A DNA stretch of 64,000 nt. Source: Undaria pinnatifida (lineage: Eukaryota; Sar; Phaeophyceae; Laminariales; Alariaceae). The notes under the pieces were generated by a model. That model saw only the letters and a list, made by a program, of their open reading frames with translations, had not been told where the DNA came from and did no database searches. A program made the translations under genes and the position numbers. Shown here one piece after another: positions 12,001 through 22,500 of this stretch (within the stretch, counting starts at the first letter, position 1; every line of letters starts with the position of its first letter). Where the stretch lies: the NCBI GenBank assembly GCA_012845835.1, contig JABAKD010000019.1, forward strand, positions 853,501 through 917,500. The letters run 5' to 3'.

Positions 12001-13892
12001 GACATTCATACCCGTACCCGGAACTTCTGTGAGCTCTGTACGCCCCGTGCCACAATACCCGGTGTACGGGTACAGTACTTTTTGTACCCGCCCAGAACTT
12101 CTGTATGTTCTGTACGCCCGTGCCACAATACCCGGCACTTCTGCGAGTTATGTAACACTTCCATACCCGTACCCGAACCTTCTGGAAGTTCTGTAGGACT
12201 CCCGTACTCTTACCCGGAATCCACAAACCCTACAGAACAACCTTGCAAATATGGGTTACTACGATGTTGTAGATCTCACGGCTGAGGTGTTTTTTTTCAG
12301 TTTGCATAAGTTTTATAAAAACGCTCAAGCGCAGGTCAGGCTATCACCAGCGCGCTTCGCTCCCATCACGTGTTTTGTACCGACCTTACCGAAACGTACA
12401 GCAGTACCGTTCTTACGTTAAGTGCCGAACTTACTTGAACAAACGGCAACACCGTTCTATAACGTATTTTGTGCCAACCTTGCTGAAACGTACAGCAATG
12501 CAGTTCTCACATGATTTGTATCGAACTTACTGAAACGTACGGCAAGATCGTTCTATGACGTGTTTTGTGCCGAACTTCGTAAAGCGTACAGCAACACCGT
12601 TCTCACGTATTTTGTGCCGACAACGTGCAGCAACATCGCCATGTATGTTGTGTCAAAGTTACTGAAATGCAGCATGGAGCAACATCGTTTTCACGTGTTT
12701 TGTGCAGAACTTACTTACTCAAACGTGCAGCAACACCGTTCTCACGTGTTTCGTGCCGGACATGCTGAAATGTAATATTTATTCGCAGCAATATTGTTCG
12801 AAGAAGACCCCCAAACAACCGGACCCCCACGGCCGAAGAGCTGGAGTTCTACGTGCCGATGCTGCTCGAAGAAATTCGATTGGTCGACCCTGACGTCATC
12901 GTCACACTCGGTACGTACGTTTTGTTTCCGAGCACGCACAAAGAGGGTTGCCGTATTTTGCAGGGCTTTTCACGGGTCATGACCCGACCCGCGGGTCGGG
13001 TCAAGGGGGTTTCGAAATCTCGCGGGTCGGGTCGGATCGGGTCATTACGTTTTGAAATCTCACGGGTCGGGTCGAGTCGGGTCAAGAGGTTTTCAAAATC
13101 TCGCGGGTCGGGTCGGGTCGGGTCAAGACTCTTCAAAATCTCGCGAGTCGGGTCGGGTGGGGTCAAGAGGTTTCAAAATCTCGCGGGTCGGGTCATGACC
13201 CGCGAGATACGGGTCACTTCGGGGGTTAAGCCATAATGACCCGCGAGTTGTTTTGGGCTGACCCGCGGGTCAAACCCGCGGATCTGGCCCGCGGATCCGC
13301 TTTTTTGAAACTTGCAGCTGAGAGCCATATTGATGCCGTGCAGGCGCCCCGCGGGTCGGGCCCGCGGGTCCGCAAATAAAATAAAAACATTTCCGCTTCC
13401 TCCCTCCCTCGTGCCGATGCTCCGATCATACAATGTCATCACAGCATGCAAAACAATCACCAGCCAGTACCCCTAGCTACTCGTACTAAGGCATACAGCA
13501 TTGTGACGCGAATCCCGTACCCGCTGAAGCCGTAACAACAGTAGTAATATTACGGTCATAACAGTACGAAATGTGACCAAACGTGAAAAGGCAAGGAAGG
13601 GCAAACGTCGTCGAAGCAGCAGCAGCAGCAGCAGCAGCACTGGCAGCAGCGAGCAGCAGCAGCAGACCCCGGATTCTCGCGGATCGCAGCCCCTGCTGAC
13701 TGACCCATCGCCCCAGTTGTGGGCTTGCTGCCGGGGGCGGCTCAGCTAGGCTGCTTGCCGGGACTGGAGACTGCACAGATAGAGGATAGAGAGAGCAGTA
13801 GTAGTAGTAGTAGCTAGCTCGAGAATTATCATACGAGTACGAAATGTGACCAAACGTAAAAAAGCAAGAAGAGCAGTCGTCGTCGAAGCAGC

Positions 13893-13927
<35 letters not shown>

Positions 13928-15433
13928 AGCAGCAGCAGCACCCTGGCAGCAGCAAGCACCAGCAGCAGACAACGCATCCTCGCGGATCGCAGCCCCTGCT
14001 GACAGATCCACCGCCCCAGTTGTGGGCTTGCTGCCGGAGGCGGCTCAGCGAGGCTGCTTGCCGGGGCCAGAGATTGCACTTAAAACTTATAACTAGCTCG
14101 CTCGTCGGGTCGCTCGTCGGGTCGACCGGGTGGTCTAGCGATACGGGCATGCCCATGCATGTGGGTTGCGGTTTCTTTCTCATTTTTCGCGCGCACCACG
14201 TGACGTAATCATCAGCTGCAAACAATGCCGGTAAAAAACCCAGAGAACACGACATACTGGGAAAAGTACGAGGGACCAAGGACCAACCAACCGACCGAGG
14301 TATGCATTCTTTGACCGGTGACTTTTCGACTTTGACCTGTGAGAAATGTCACGGGTCAAGTCGACCTGACCCGCATGGAACCCGCATCTCGCGGGCCACC
14401 CGAATTGTGACGGGTCGGATCGGGAAGGGTCTGAAGGATTTCAAAACCTCGCGGGTCGGGTCGGGTCGGGTCAGGAGATTTTCAACATCTCACGGGTCGG
14501 GTCGGGTCGGGTCAGGAGGTTTTCGAAATCTCGCGGGTCGGTCGGGTCGGGTCGGGTCAAGACGTCTCGAAATTCTCGCGGGTCGGGTCGGGTCGGGTCG
14601 GGTCGGGTCGGGAGGACCCGACCCGCAGGATTTGACCCGACCCGTGAAAAGCCCTGGTATTTTGCTGATAGGGGCATTTATAGCCTGAGCGCATGCGGTG
14701 CATCTTGCCCCTTGATGCGGTGCTTACCCGAGTCAATGAGGTTCAACACATGTAATAATATGCTCGAGCGAAGCTTGTTGCAGACGAGACACCATGGACA
14801 GACGCAACCGAAAGCCGCGCTCTGTCGGAATAATATGTGGATATGTGAGGCACGTGTGTGCTTCAACCCATCTGTGTGACATCATAACGTGTTTTACAGT
14901 GTAAATTGCACCGCCCGCCCCCGAACGAACTTGAATGCCGATACTCTCAACGACCGGTGTGAATGTAAATTGCAAACGCCGAGCGATGCGCCTATGGAAA
15001 GATGTCGATAACACCTACGAGCCGAAAGCCACCATTTTATTTTGCTTGTTCCCACCTAGTTGTGGCGAAACCCTAATTGATATAATAATACAAGTAGTAT
15101 ATTCGACCACCTCAAAGCCGCCCTAGTATTCTGTTTAAAGCTTATTGTCTGACACGCTCTGCCCCCGTTAACTCAGGCGCCAGCTCGACCAAGGCGCTCC
15201 TTCCCCACGAAACTCGAGGCATCACCAAGACGCGTGGAACGTGGGTACCCAACGACGACCTCCTGAAGAGCCACGGGGGAGCTCTGGATGGAAGACGAGT
15301 TATGCCGTGGTTTCACCCCAGCTACCTCATCCGCAATGCTGGGGAGCGGAGCATTCAGGAGGGGGGCGTGAGGTGGCTGACGAGGGAGGACTTGCGGGAG
15401 GTCAAGCGGACGCTCGATGCGCTCGGCGCGTGA
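9062..15433 (+). CDS. Family 4-type uracil-DNA glycosylase (3' exons)
   Basis: Removes uracil from DNA to start base-excision repair, by family; a nuclear or organellar site cannot be told. Three exons join in phase: 9062-9240, 12789-12910 and 15177-15433, with introns GTGTGAG...TTCGCAG and GTACGTA...ACTCAG. The joined C-terminal part is 185 residues. The first exon has the motif A region M-I-G-E-A-P-G-Q-E-E-D, then GLPFVGRSGKLLD. The second has RRRPPNNRTPTAEE and DPDVIVTLG. The third has GITKTRGTW, then VMPWFHPSYLIRN with the motif C His, and GGVRWLTREDL before the TGA. This order matches cyanobacterial-type family 4 enzymes. Odd point: the two distal cysteines that bind the 4Fe-4S cluster in typical members are Arg (RRRPP instead of KCRPP) and apparently Tyr (FYVPML). 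The exon that should carry the N-terminal CxxC was not found. Introns hold satellites and a hAT element. Confidence 0.85.
9541..9645 (+). repeat. Purine tract with a ~20-base G homopolymer
   Basis: GAGAGGG/GGGGAG sequence with an unbroken G run at about 9588-9609 lies in glycosylase intron 1. It is a likely assembly-error and quadruplex-prone site. Confidence 0.7.
10441..10870 (+). repeat. Satellite array A1, ~41-bp unit
   Basis: Units of the type CCCGTACCCGGAACTTCTGT, AAGTTCTGTAAGACTTTCATA recur through intron 1 of the glycosylase gene. One unit carries an extra CTATTAATAG (10625-10634) between TATAC and GCGGAAG, absent from sister units. Confidence 0.75.
10871..11734. other. Intron sequence between satellite arrays, no gene
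   Basis: This is glycosylase intron 1. A minus-strand open frame of 138 codons (11007-11423) has no recognisable domain. Confidence 0.5.
11735..12235 (+). repeat. Satellite array A2, same unit as A1
   Basis: This is the same CCCGGAACTTCTGTGAGTTC family as 10441-10870, with about ten units and a longer variant carrying GCCACAATACCCGG and GGGTACAG. Two arrays of one satellite in one intron imply a local duplication or a split of a single array. Confidence 0.75.
12241..12330 (+). repeat. Dispersed repeat R1, diverged copy
   Basis: CCTTGCAAATATGGGTTACT, GATCTCACGGCTGAGGTG and TTTTATAAAA match the R1 order. It lies between two satellites in glycosylase intron 1. Confidence 0.55.
12365..12775 (+). 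repeat. Satellite array B, ~58-bp unit
   Basis: About eight diverged units contain ACGTGTTTTGTGCCGAACTT, ACTGAAACGTACAGCAACAC and CGTTCTCACG. The array ends about 15 bp before the acceptor of the second glycosylase exon (12789). Confidence 0.7.
12976..13200 (+). repeat. GGGTC-rich subterminal array, left
   Basis: A ~42-bp unit, AAAATCTCGCGGGTCGGGTC plus GGGTCAAGAGGTTT, repeats about five times just inside the left hAT terminus. The same unit forms the array at the other end, in the same orientation. Further GACCCGCGGGTC pieces extend to about 13370. Confidence 0.8.
13540..14080 (+). repeat. ~285-bp tandem duplication with CAG tracts
   Basis: GTACGAAATGTGACCAAACG, CGTCGAAGCAGCAGCAG, CGGATCGCAGCCCCTGCTGA and GTTGTGGGCTTGCTGCCG occur in the same order at about 13550-13765 and 13830-14075. 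The (CAG)n part differs in length between copies. The long Ala/Ser- or Cys-rich open frames here reflect the triplet repeat. Confidence 0.8.
14340..14640 (+). repeat. GGGTC-rich subterminal array, right
   Basis: This matches the left array's 42-bp unit and ends in (GGGTC)6 followed by its complement GACCCGACCCG next to the right terminus. The cytosine-guanine-dense array at each end may be the element's transposase-binding region, as subterminal repeats are in other hAT elements (inference). Confidence 0.8.
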
Positions 15434-16677
15434 CTTGAGTGACCCAAGGGCGGGATACGGGCAACTCTGTCGGATTTTTCCCGGAGTGGTGTGTTAACCG
15501 CTTAAGATGTGCACCAATCCGCCCACGTCTTTTGCGGGATAAACTACTTAGAGTTAGAGTGGGATATTTTTTGCAGCGGTAAAAGGGTCGACCCCTCTAG
15601 AATTTCACCTATGCTTTTGGGGACTGAACATAGTTGGAAAAAGTGCGGGTTAACGTTTGCGGTGGTACTAGGGTTACTACTGTGGGGTTACTACTAGGTT
15701 TACACGGTTAACTGTGCTGTTTGCGCTGTCTTCTGTTGCTCGCTGTTCGGCATGCTTCAACCTTTTTGGTAAGTGTGTCACACTGAGGGGCGCTGCTGTG
15801 ACATGTTGACGCGTGCGTCATGTGTGCCCATCCTGTCCCCCTCCCTCCTCCTCGACCACCCGTAGTCCATCGCCTCTGGGTGACTACTACATGATAGTGG
15901 CGTGGAGTCGACACGACGCGACATCGATCCTGGGGTCAGTAAAGAAGCGCCATAATCTGCAGCTTGTTTGCTGGCTTGCCGGTTGGCGTCGTTGTTGCGG
16001 TTGGGTCTTTGGTGCGCACCTCGTTGCATTTACATTTTCTGATAGTTTGTCTAAATGGAAAATAGCGCGCAAATCGACGGCCACGTTCGTCTTGGTGTGC
16101 CACGGTCCTACCTTAAAAGTAGGGCACCTAGGGAAAAGCAACCCAGCGGTATTGGCGCTGCATTACAGTCAGGTGATATTATTCGTGTGAAGTAGGTTGC
16201 GATGTAAAGTAGGTCCCGATGTGAAGTAGGTTGGGAGAGTCATGCCTGGAGCGAGGTTTTAGATAACAAGGGAGTGAGACAATTAGTCAAGATGAGTAGA
16301 CAGACAGTATTTTTGGTTGTAGAGACCCCTGTACACTCGAAATTACTCCGTGCATGGACGGCTCTTCGCATTTTCTCGCGGAACTGCTCGTATCCATTCT
16401 GCGGCGTGCGTGTTGTAGTACCTCCCCAAGCTTTACCAGCGGAGATGATAATCGGACAAGACAATGATTATTAGGGTAGCTTTTGCTAGATCTTAATCGT
16501 CGCCTTGGCGCTCAGGTGCTGCGAAAAGTTGTTTACTACCAGGTATACTACCACAAATAATAGTATTATAGCGATCGGTACCATCATTGATACTTTTTGT
16601 TGATCGCCCTTGGAACATACGTAGGAGTCATATATATGTATATATATATTTAAAGGGTAATGAATCTGTAAAAACGA
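15434..16677. other. No supported gene
   Basis: This lies downstream of the glycosylase stop. Three copies of a ~18-bp GATGTGAAGTAGGTT unit lie at 16184-16232. A plus-strand frame at 16274-16474 (66 codons) has no recognisable motif. Confidence 0.45.
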
Positions 16678-16780
16678 GCGGCCGGTGTATTGCGCAGCTT
16701 GCAAAAATGAGCATCGACCCTAAACTTGTCGAACTCACTGCGCTGACGTATTAACAAGAATTTTATAAAATGCGAAACTG
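16678..16780 (+). repeat. Dispersed repeat R1 copy
   Basis: GCGGCCGGTGTATTGCGCAG, CTTGCAAAAATGAGCATCGA, ACTTGTCGAACTCAC and TTTTATAAAATGCG match the copy at 61678-61770 closely. A (CTG)n tract follows at 16781-16803. Confidence 0.7.
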
Positions 16781-16803
16781 CTGCTGCTGTTGCTGCTGCT
16801 GCT

Positions 16804-17499
16804 GCGCTCAGCACAAATTCTGGGTTATGGTCAACGACCCTGTGAACTGTTGACTGCTGTGGTCAACACGCTTTTTATAGTTGTTTTTGCACACACGCGC
16901 GGCGGTGTTGCCTCCGTCGTCTGTGCCGACAATACCGATAAACCCAAACCATCTTCCAAGCTTTTTTATCAAGCCTAGCACTCCATACACTACTTTTCTA
17001 CGCTCCTTCCACTAAATCGTAAACGAAAATCATCAGCCTTGCGTCAGCCCACCTCCTACGGGGAACTTTGTACAGTATAAGTAGTACTGCTACTGCCATT
17101 TGCTGCTGCAGTTAAACTGTTCCGGCCCCACATTTGACGCCCGGTTCTCCGCGGCATGCAGTCAGCGGCCCAGAACACAGCAGATTAATTTATTGGTACG
17201 CCAAGGAACTTCACAGAAGCCAAGCCGAACCTTAACCACAGTAAGGACTCCATCTCCCTCTAAGCCAAAACCTTAACCGGCAAAAGACTTACGATTTTTC
17301 CCTGCACGCCGCTTGCAAAATCTGCGAAATAAATGTTGGCTGCGCCGCAATCCCCTGGCGCTCAAACATTTGTCTGGCGCAACTGCTTCGTTCTCGTGTC
17401 GAAAGCAAAGTCCGGCACCTGGCCGATAGCCGTGCGGTGCAACGGGACTGTACGTTACGCAGAGAACGAAAAAAAAACAGCCCACTAGTAGATACTACC
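16804..17499. other. No supported gene
   Basis: Short antisense-overlapping frames only; nothing recognisable was found. Confidence 0.4.
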
Positions 17500-17720
17500 T
17501 GATTAATTAAGACAAAGCGTTCTATACTCCAACGCCCTGCGACAGCGACCTAATTGTCAGCTGCCTATGACGGAAAAAAACAAGAGGCTTTCAACTCGAA
17601 CGCCCTAAGACGGCGACCTAACTGAACGCCGTCCGTGAGAACTATTAATAGAACAAAAGGTTAATTCGAACGACCCACTAAGACAGCGACCTAGACTCTA
17701 GACTGAATGTCGACTGTCTA
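17500..17720 (+). repeat. Three ~70-bp tandem units
   Basis: AACGCCCT..GACAGCGACCTAA recurs at about 17530, 17600 and 17670. The third unit carries an extra CTATTAATAG (17642-17651) where its sister unit has only an A-run. Confidence 0.65.
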
Positions 17721-18656
17721 GTGCTGCAGCTGTTATTCTATCGGGAATTCTCCGACAAAATTAACGCGTCAACGTGAACACGGGAGACAACCGAAACTAA
17801 TTAATGCAGCCTCACGCAATCTCAATCAGCGCATACATTGCACCGCTAAAAAGGAGTGCAGTATGCGCTACATAGCAGTATGGCGTGCAGTAGTATGTAG
17901 TACACATAGGTGCAACAGCACGTGCTTTGAGTGACCTGCGCGCGTGGCTGTTGCTTATCGCCGCCCGAAACAAGGATATATATATGTGTGTACCAACAAT
18001 AACACCCCTCCGAAAACAACTCACAATGACCACGCGTGCAACCACCCAAACGACACACCCACAACGACACGTGCCAACACATACACGCTGGAAAACACCT
18101 ACCTGGGCGAGGACCGCCACAATGTATATCGAGCTATTCCGCCACAACAGTGTGGCCACTCAACTCGACCCTCACGCAGCACGTGCAACAAAAAAAAAAG
18201 AAGCATTTTCACGCCACACTACTAGTTCCGCCACTCAACTCAGCCCTCGGCCACGCCGGACGAGGAAAACAAAAACCTCGGCTAGTCATCAGCACGAGCA
18301 AACAAAAACAGCATACGGTCACCAATTTAATAGCGCTGACCTTCAGCACCGGACACGCCGTTGACACCACAACAACGGCTTTTTCGACACAAAAATTATT
18401 CAGCGGCTGTCAACACACGCCTCTTTCACGCTCCACCGGGACCCCACCTGAACAACGGCTTTGCAGCAAAGACTCTTTTACGCTCCACCGGGCCCCCACT
18501 CGAGCAACGGCTTTAACACAAGCCGCTTTCACGTTTCACTGCCCCCACACCTCACCACCCTCTCGGCACCACGAAATCTATGGCATCTACTATCGATAGC
18601 GTACGTCGTCAACAGCGTTAACCTTTGGTGGGATCCAGATATGGCGCCCAAAACCG
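17721..18656. other. No supported gene
   Basis: Overlapping plus-strand frames up to 187 codons occur here, rich in Thr, His and Pro. All plus frames are open at once because the region is poor in T, and no domain or splice pair supports a gene. Confidence 0.45.
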
Positions 18657-18925
18657 CGTGAAGTACGGTCTTATCAACTTTCTGGCGATAAGTACGGCCT
18701 TACCAACTTTCTAGCGATAAGTACGGACTTGAGATAACTTTCTAGCGATATGTACGGTCTTAGCAAACTTTCTAGCGATAAGCACGGTCATATCAAGTTT
18801 TTAGCGATTAGTACGGTCTGATCAGTTTTCTAGCGGCAAGTACGGTCTTACCAACTTTCTCGATACAAGCACGGTCTTATCATCTTTTTAGCGATAACTA
18901 CGGTCTTATCAACTTTCCCGAGAGG
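18657..18925 (+). repeat. Tandem array, ~30-bp unit
   Basis: About nine units of AGTACGGTCTTATCAACTTT plus CTAGCGATA. No gene overlaps it. Confidence 0.85.
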
Positions 18926-19091
18926 TGTGCACAAATTACAAGTACCAGTAACATAATGCTGCGCTCGTTTCGTACGCCCCCTTTTAAATAGCGTTGCAGT
19001 CCGGACACATCCCATACCCCAACAGTCTGGGCTATTCGGATCCCTTACCCCAACAGCCTGGGCTATGCCGGTTGGTCTGTGTTACAACCGT

Positions 19092-19341
19092 CCACACCTC
19101 GGACAGATCATCATCTAGATCATCTAGATCATCTAGATAATCTAAAGTACATCCCGTCTCTGCCGTTGTGCTCTGCTGGATCTGCATATATCGAGTACAG
19201 ACCCAACGCAGGGAACATTAACATGTGCCAGATCATACAGATCGTACGGCTCCCACCGGGCAACATGAGCTAGACCACACAGATCTTCCCTGAAATATCT
19301 ATATTACCAAGTAGGGATCGGTGATCTGCCCGATGTGTGCA
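19092..19341 (+). mobile_element. GATCAT-rich inverted-repeat element, copy 1
   Basis: The ends are ACACCTCGGACAGATCA (19094-19110) and the inverted GATCTGCCCGATGTGTG (19323-19339). The interior has ATCATCTAG repeats and a segment ATACAGATCGTACGGCTCCC that is shared, inverted, with 63400-63750. No coding capacity is seen. Confidence 0.55.
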
Positions 19342-19505
19342 ACCGGCCCACCTCGCCACAAGGTGGATGGCCTCCCCCCATCACGCAAGGTGGGGGCATA
19401 GTTTTCCGTCGCGTTTTCCTCCTGAAGCTCCAAGCGGGTTACTTGTTAACTCGCAAACTTCGCGACAACAACGTTAACTGTAAACTTGTTTTCTCTGGAT
19501 AGCCA

Positions 19506-22500
19506 CTAAAACCCCTGCTCGTCGACGGGTGAAGCCTTCGCTCTCTTCACGGGACGCTTCGACGCGGGCTTGCTCCTCGCCTTGGGAGCAGCCTTGCCCT
19601 TCCCGCCGTTGGCTCCCTGACGAGCGCGGACACCAACATTGCGGAACATTGAAAAAAAAGTCAAAATGAGTGTGGAAACAGTCATAATACGTGGTGTGAC
19701 TCTTATGTACACACATCGGACAGATCATATAAATCATATAGATCATATAGATCATATAGATCATATAGATCATATCAATCACGATATAGATCATATAGAT
19801 CATATCGATCATGTTCATACAGGCCATATAGGTCATATAGATCATGCAGATGATATAGATCATATAGATCTCATATCTGTCGATATGATACGTTGTGCAG
19901 GACATGTGCAGTACATATCCAACCCAGAGCATAGCTAGCATACATATCATAGATATCCTATTAATAGGTGCTATACATCATGCAGATTACACGACTCTCA
20001 CATGGAAACATTATCAAATAGGGCATGCAGATCTCATAGACCAGGGATATGTCTGTCTTTCCCGAAGTACACAGATAATCAATACCAGCTAGATCAATAG
20101 GGATCCGACCTGTACGATGTGTGAACGCTTCGAACTAGTGACGGGACTCCTCAAAACACCCGGTCTGATTCTTTTCGATGCCCGCGCGAGAATGCACACT
20201 TGTACCTGGTAATATTAAGTCCGTTTTTAAATCCGTTTTTGAGTGCGTTACACAGCAGAGAGTAGTATAGGCGGTGAAGTGTTGCGCTCGCGAACGTTTT
20301 TGTCGTAAACATCGTTTTTTCTCCACGACGTGCCGAAGGCATGGTGCAGCTTGCCGCACCATGCTCTTCCTGTGGCGCATCTTGTTTTCGCCGCACGCGA
20401 AAAAAAAAATGCCGATCCTAATGCGCCGTACTCGAAAAAAAATGTTTCGGTCTGTTTCGCCGCAGGCCCAAAACAAAATGGTGTGTTTTTCGCCGCCGCA
20501 GGCGAAAGAGTTTTGAGGCCTTTTCGTGTCGTTTTCATCTTAGATGCTTTGCTTGAGGCTGGTTCCCTCTTTTTGCATAAAAGTACATTACTTCCTTTGA
20601 TAATTGGATTGAAACTGTTGACGGTTTCCTCTTGCCTGAGGACGAAGCAGGCCTCAAACCGCTTGAAAAGGGAGAGAAAATTCCCACCAACTTTTAGGAA
20701 CTGGTGCCAAAAACAAGCAATCGCCTGGCAGCCTCGGGATCGTAGCGCACCGCGAATAGCGTAAACACACACATATTGTATCCCCACGAAAGTGTCAGCG
20801 AGCCCACAGATGGTTTTGCCCGCGGTGGTGGCGTGCTAGGCTACAGGGTTACGGGGTTTGTTTAGGGTTGAGAGCGAGGCTTGGCCCGAGTCAGTCGTTT
20901 TGGATGCGGGAAGAGGCTTGGGCCGAGTCATTTTCTTCGAGTTCAGGGCGACGCTTGGCCCGAGCCGTTTGCTTTGGGTTCAGCGCGAGGCCGGGGTGCT
21001 TGACCAGATTTCATCCGCAAACTGAAATTGGACGCTGAAGATGCTATTCTTCTATAACAATGCTTCAGGCAGGTTAGTGGCAACGACGACCTGCTCAATA
21101 GGCAAACTAGGCCGGGAGAATTGTGGCTCCTACGCAAGCACCTCACATTATGTCTGATTCTTATTGATCGCCATTTAGTCCTTGTTTCTTTGCAAAATGC
21201 AAAACATTTTAAAGGCAGCCGGCACTACGTATACAAGGGGATAAAACGATCGGGTTAGACGCACACTTTGAGTACATTGGCGCCAATACCTTCAAAAACG
21301 ACACTACGGCGGCCCTCCGGGAGCCCTCCGGGGGTCCCTGCGAGGGGCCGCACCTCGCCTGCGGTTCGTGGTGCGTGGCCGCACCACGACCTCCGGCTCG
21401 TGTTGGAAATCTTTTGTACGCCCTGTTACAGAGCCACTCGTGCCAGCTGCTCAACCCATTCAAAATAGCATCCGCGATTTCGGCGACATACAAGTATGAC
21501 TTCCAACTAGAGTTGGAGTGCTCTTTGCAGTCCTGAAAGTCCAATGGTAGTGCAAATAGTAGTGCAAATGGTAGTGCAAATGATAGTGCAAATGGTAGTG
21601 CAAATGGTAGTGCAAATGGTAGTGCAAATGGTAGTAGCAAATGGCAGTGCAAATGGTATTACCAGTATCAAATAGGGGTACCCCCCTGCCTTGCCAAAAG
21701 TCGCATCGATTTCGCCGGCTTACTTCACAAAACAAACTGTAAAGCCAGGAAAAATTGACATTTAGGACAAAATGAAAAAAGCTCCGATCTAAACCGGCCT
21801 TCAGTCCATGGAACTCACCCTCTTAAGGCCAGGGGGAGCAACCGCCATTGCCGTCCGACTGTACATCTTGTCCAACAGCTCGGGCTCCTTTATCAGGCCC
21901 AGAGTAGACGGCAGGCACACCTTCAAGAGGACGTACCAAGGTGGTAGCCGCTGAACAAGTACAAAATCAACGTGTACGATTGTGTAAGAAAGTGTAATAA
22001 CGTGTAAGATTTAATGAAGGAAATGTAGGGTTAGTGGAGCGGTACACTAGCTGTGTTGAACTGTGTTGAACGGCAATGCATGACCCATGAAAGCAAAACA
22101 ACGGAGCAGCGGTACGCGTTGGAAAACCGTAGCCGCCATCTCTAGTAACACGCATTTTTTAACAGTGCGTGCTCTTCACGATGCTCCGCCCCGGCATGGT
22201 AGGGAGACGAGTGTCGTACCACTATGGTCATACGACTACGGCCATGGACAAACTGAGTACACCCTCTCCCCCTCCTACCATACACTGTAGCCTAAGAAGA
22301 AAAAAGCCAAACAAGTAAAACGAGTTAAACATGTCAAACCAGAAAGGAAGGCCGGGATTTCCAGGAAAACAACAAATTACGGCGTCGTCATACTGAAGTT
22401 AGTCCAGAACGCACTCTTTTCCAGATATGAAACCCATCTTGAGTGCATGCATCTGTATCTTATTGGGTGCCGTGTACGGTAGAACATCCTCAGCCAACCT

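Larger units (their letters stand above)
12961..14656. mobile_element. hAT-type non-autonomous DNA transposon
   Basis: The ends are perfect 18-bp inverted repeats, CAGGGCTTTTCACGGGTC at 12961-12978 and its complement at 14639-14656. CAGGG is the usual start of hAT termini. Both ends are flanked by the identical 8-bp duplication GTATTTTG (12953-12960 and 14657-14664), the hAT hallmark. The 1,696-bp body encodes no transposase. It consists of subterminal GGGTC arrays (12976-13200, 14340-14640) around a duplicated CAG-rich core (13540-14080). It lies in glycosylase intron 2; its first base is 50 bp downstream of the last exonic base, and the gene still reads through. Confidence 0.88.

Noticed and set aside
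13486-14279. Long Cys/Ala-rich frames up to 197 codons
   Set aside because: They translate a duplicated CAG tract inside the hAT element.
14218-14300. Glycosylase-like exon encoding ILGKVRGTKDQ between exons 2 and 3
   Set aside because: It resembles the conserved ITK.RG segment, but the real one (GITKTRGTW) is in exon 3 and joins exon 2 in phase. This piece lies inside the hAT element.
18657-18925. CRISPR array
   Set aside because: The ~30-bp units are directly adjacent and diverged, with no unique spacers; the genome is eukaryotic.
20330-20764. HMG-box protein suggested by a DPNAP string on plus
   Set aside because: Nothing else of the box follows, and the region is a short-repeat-rich intron.
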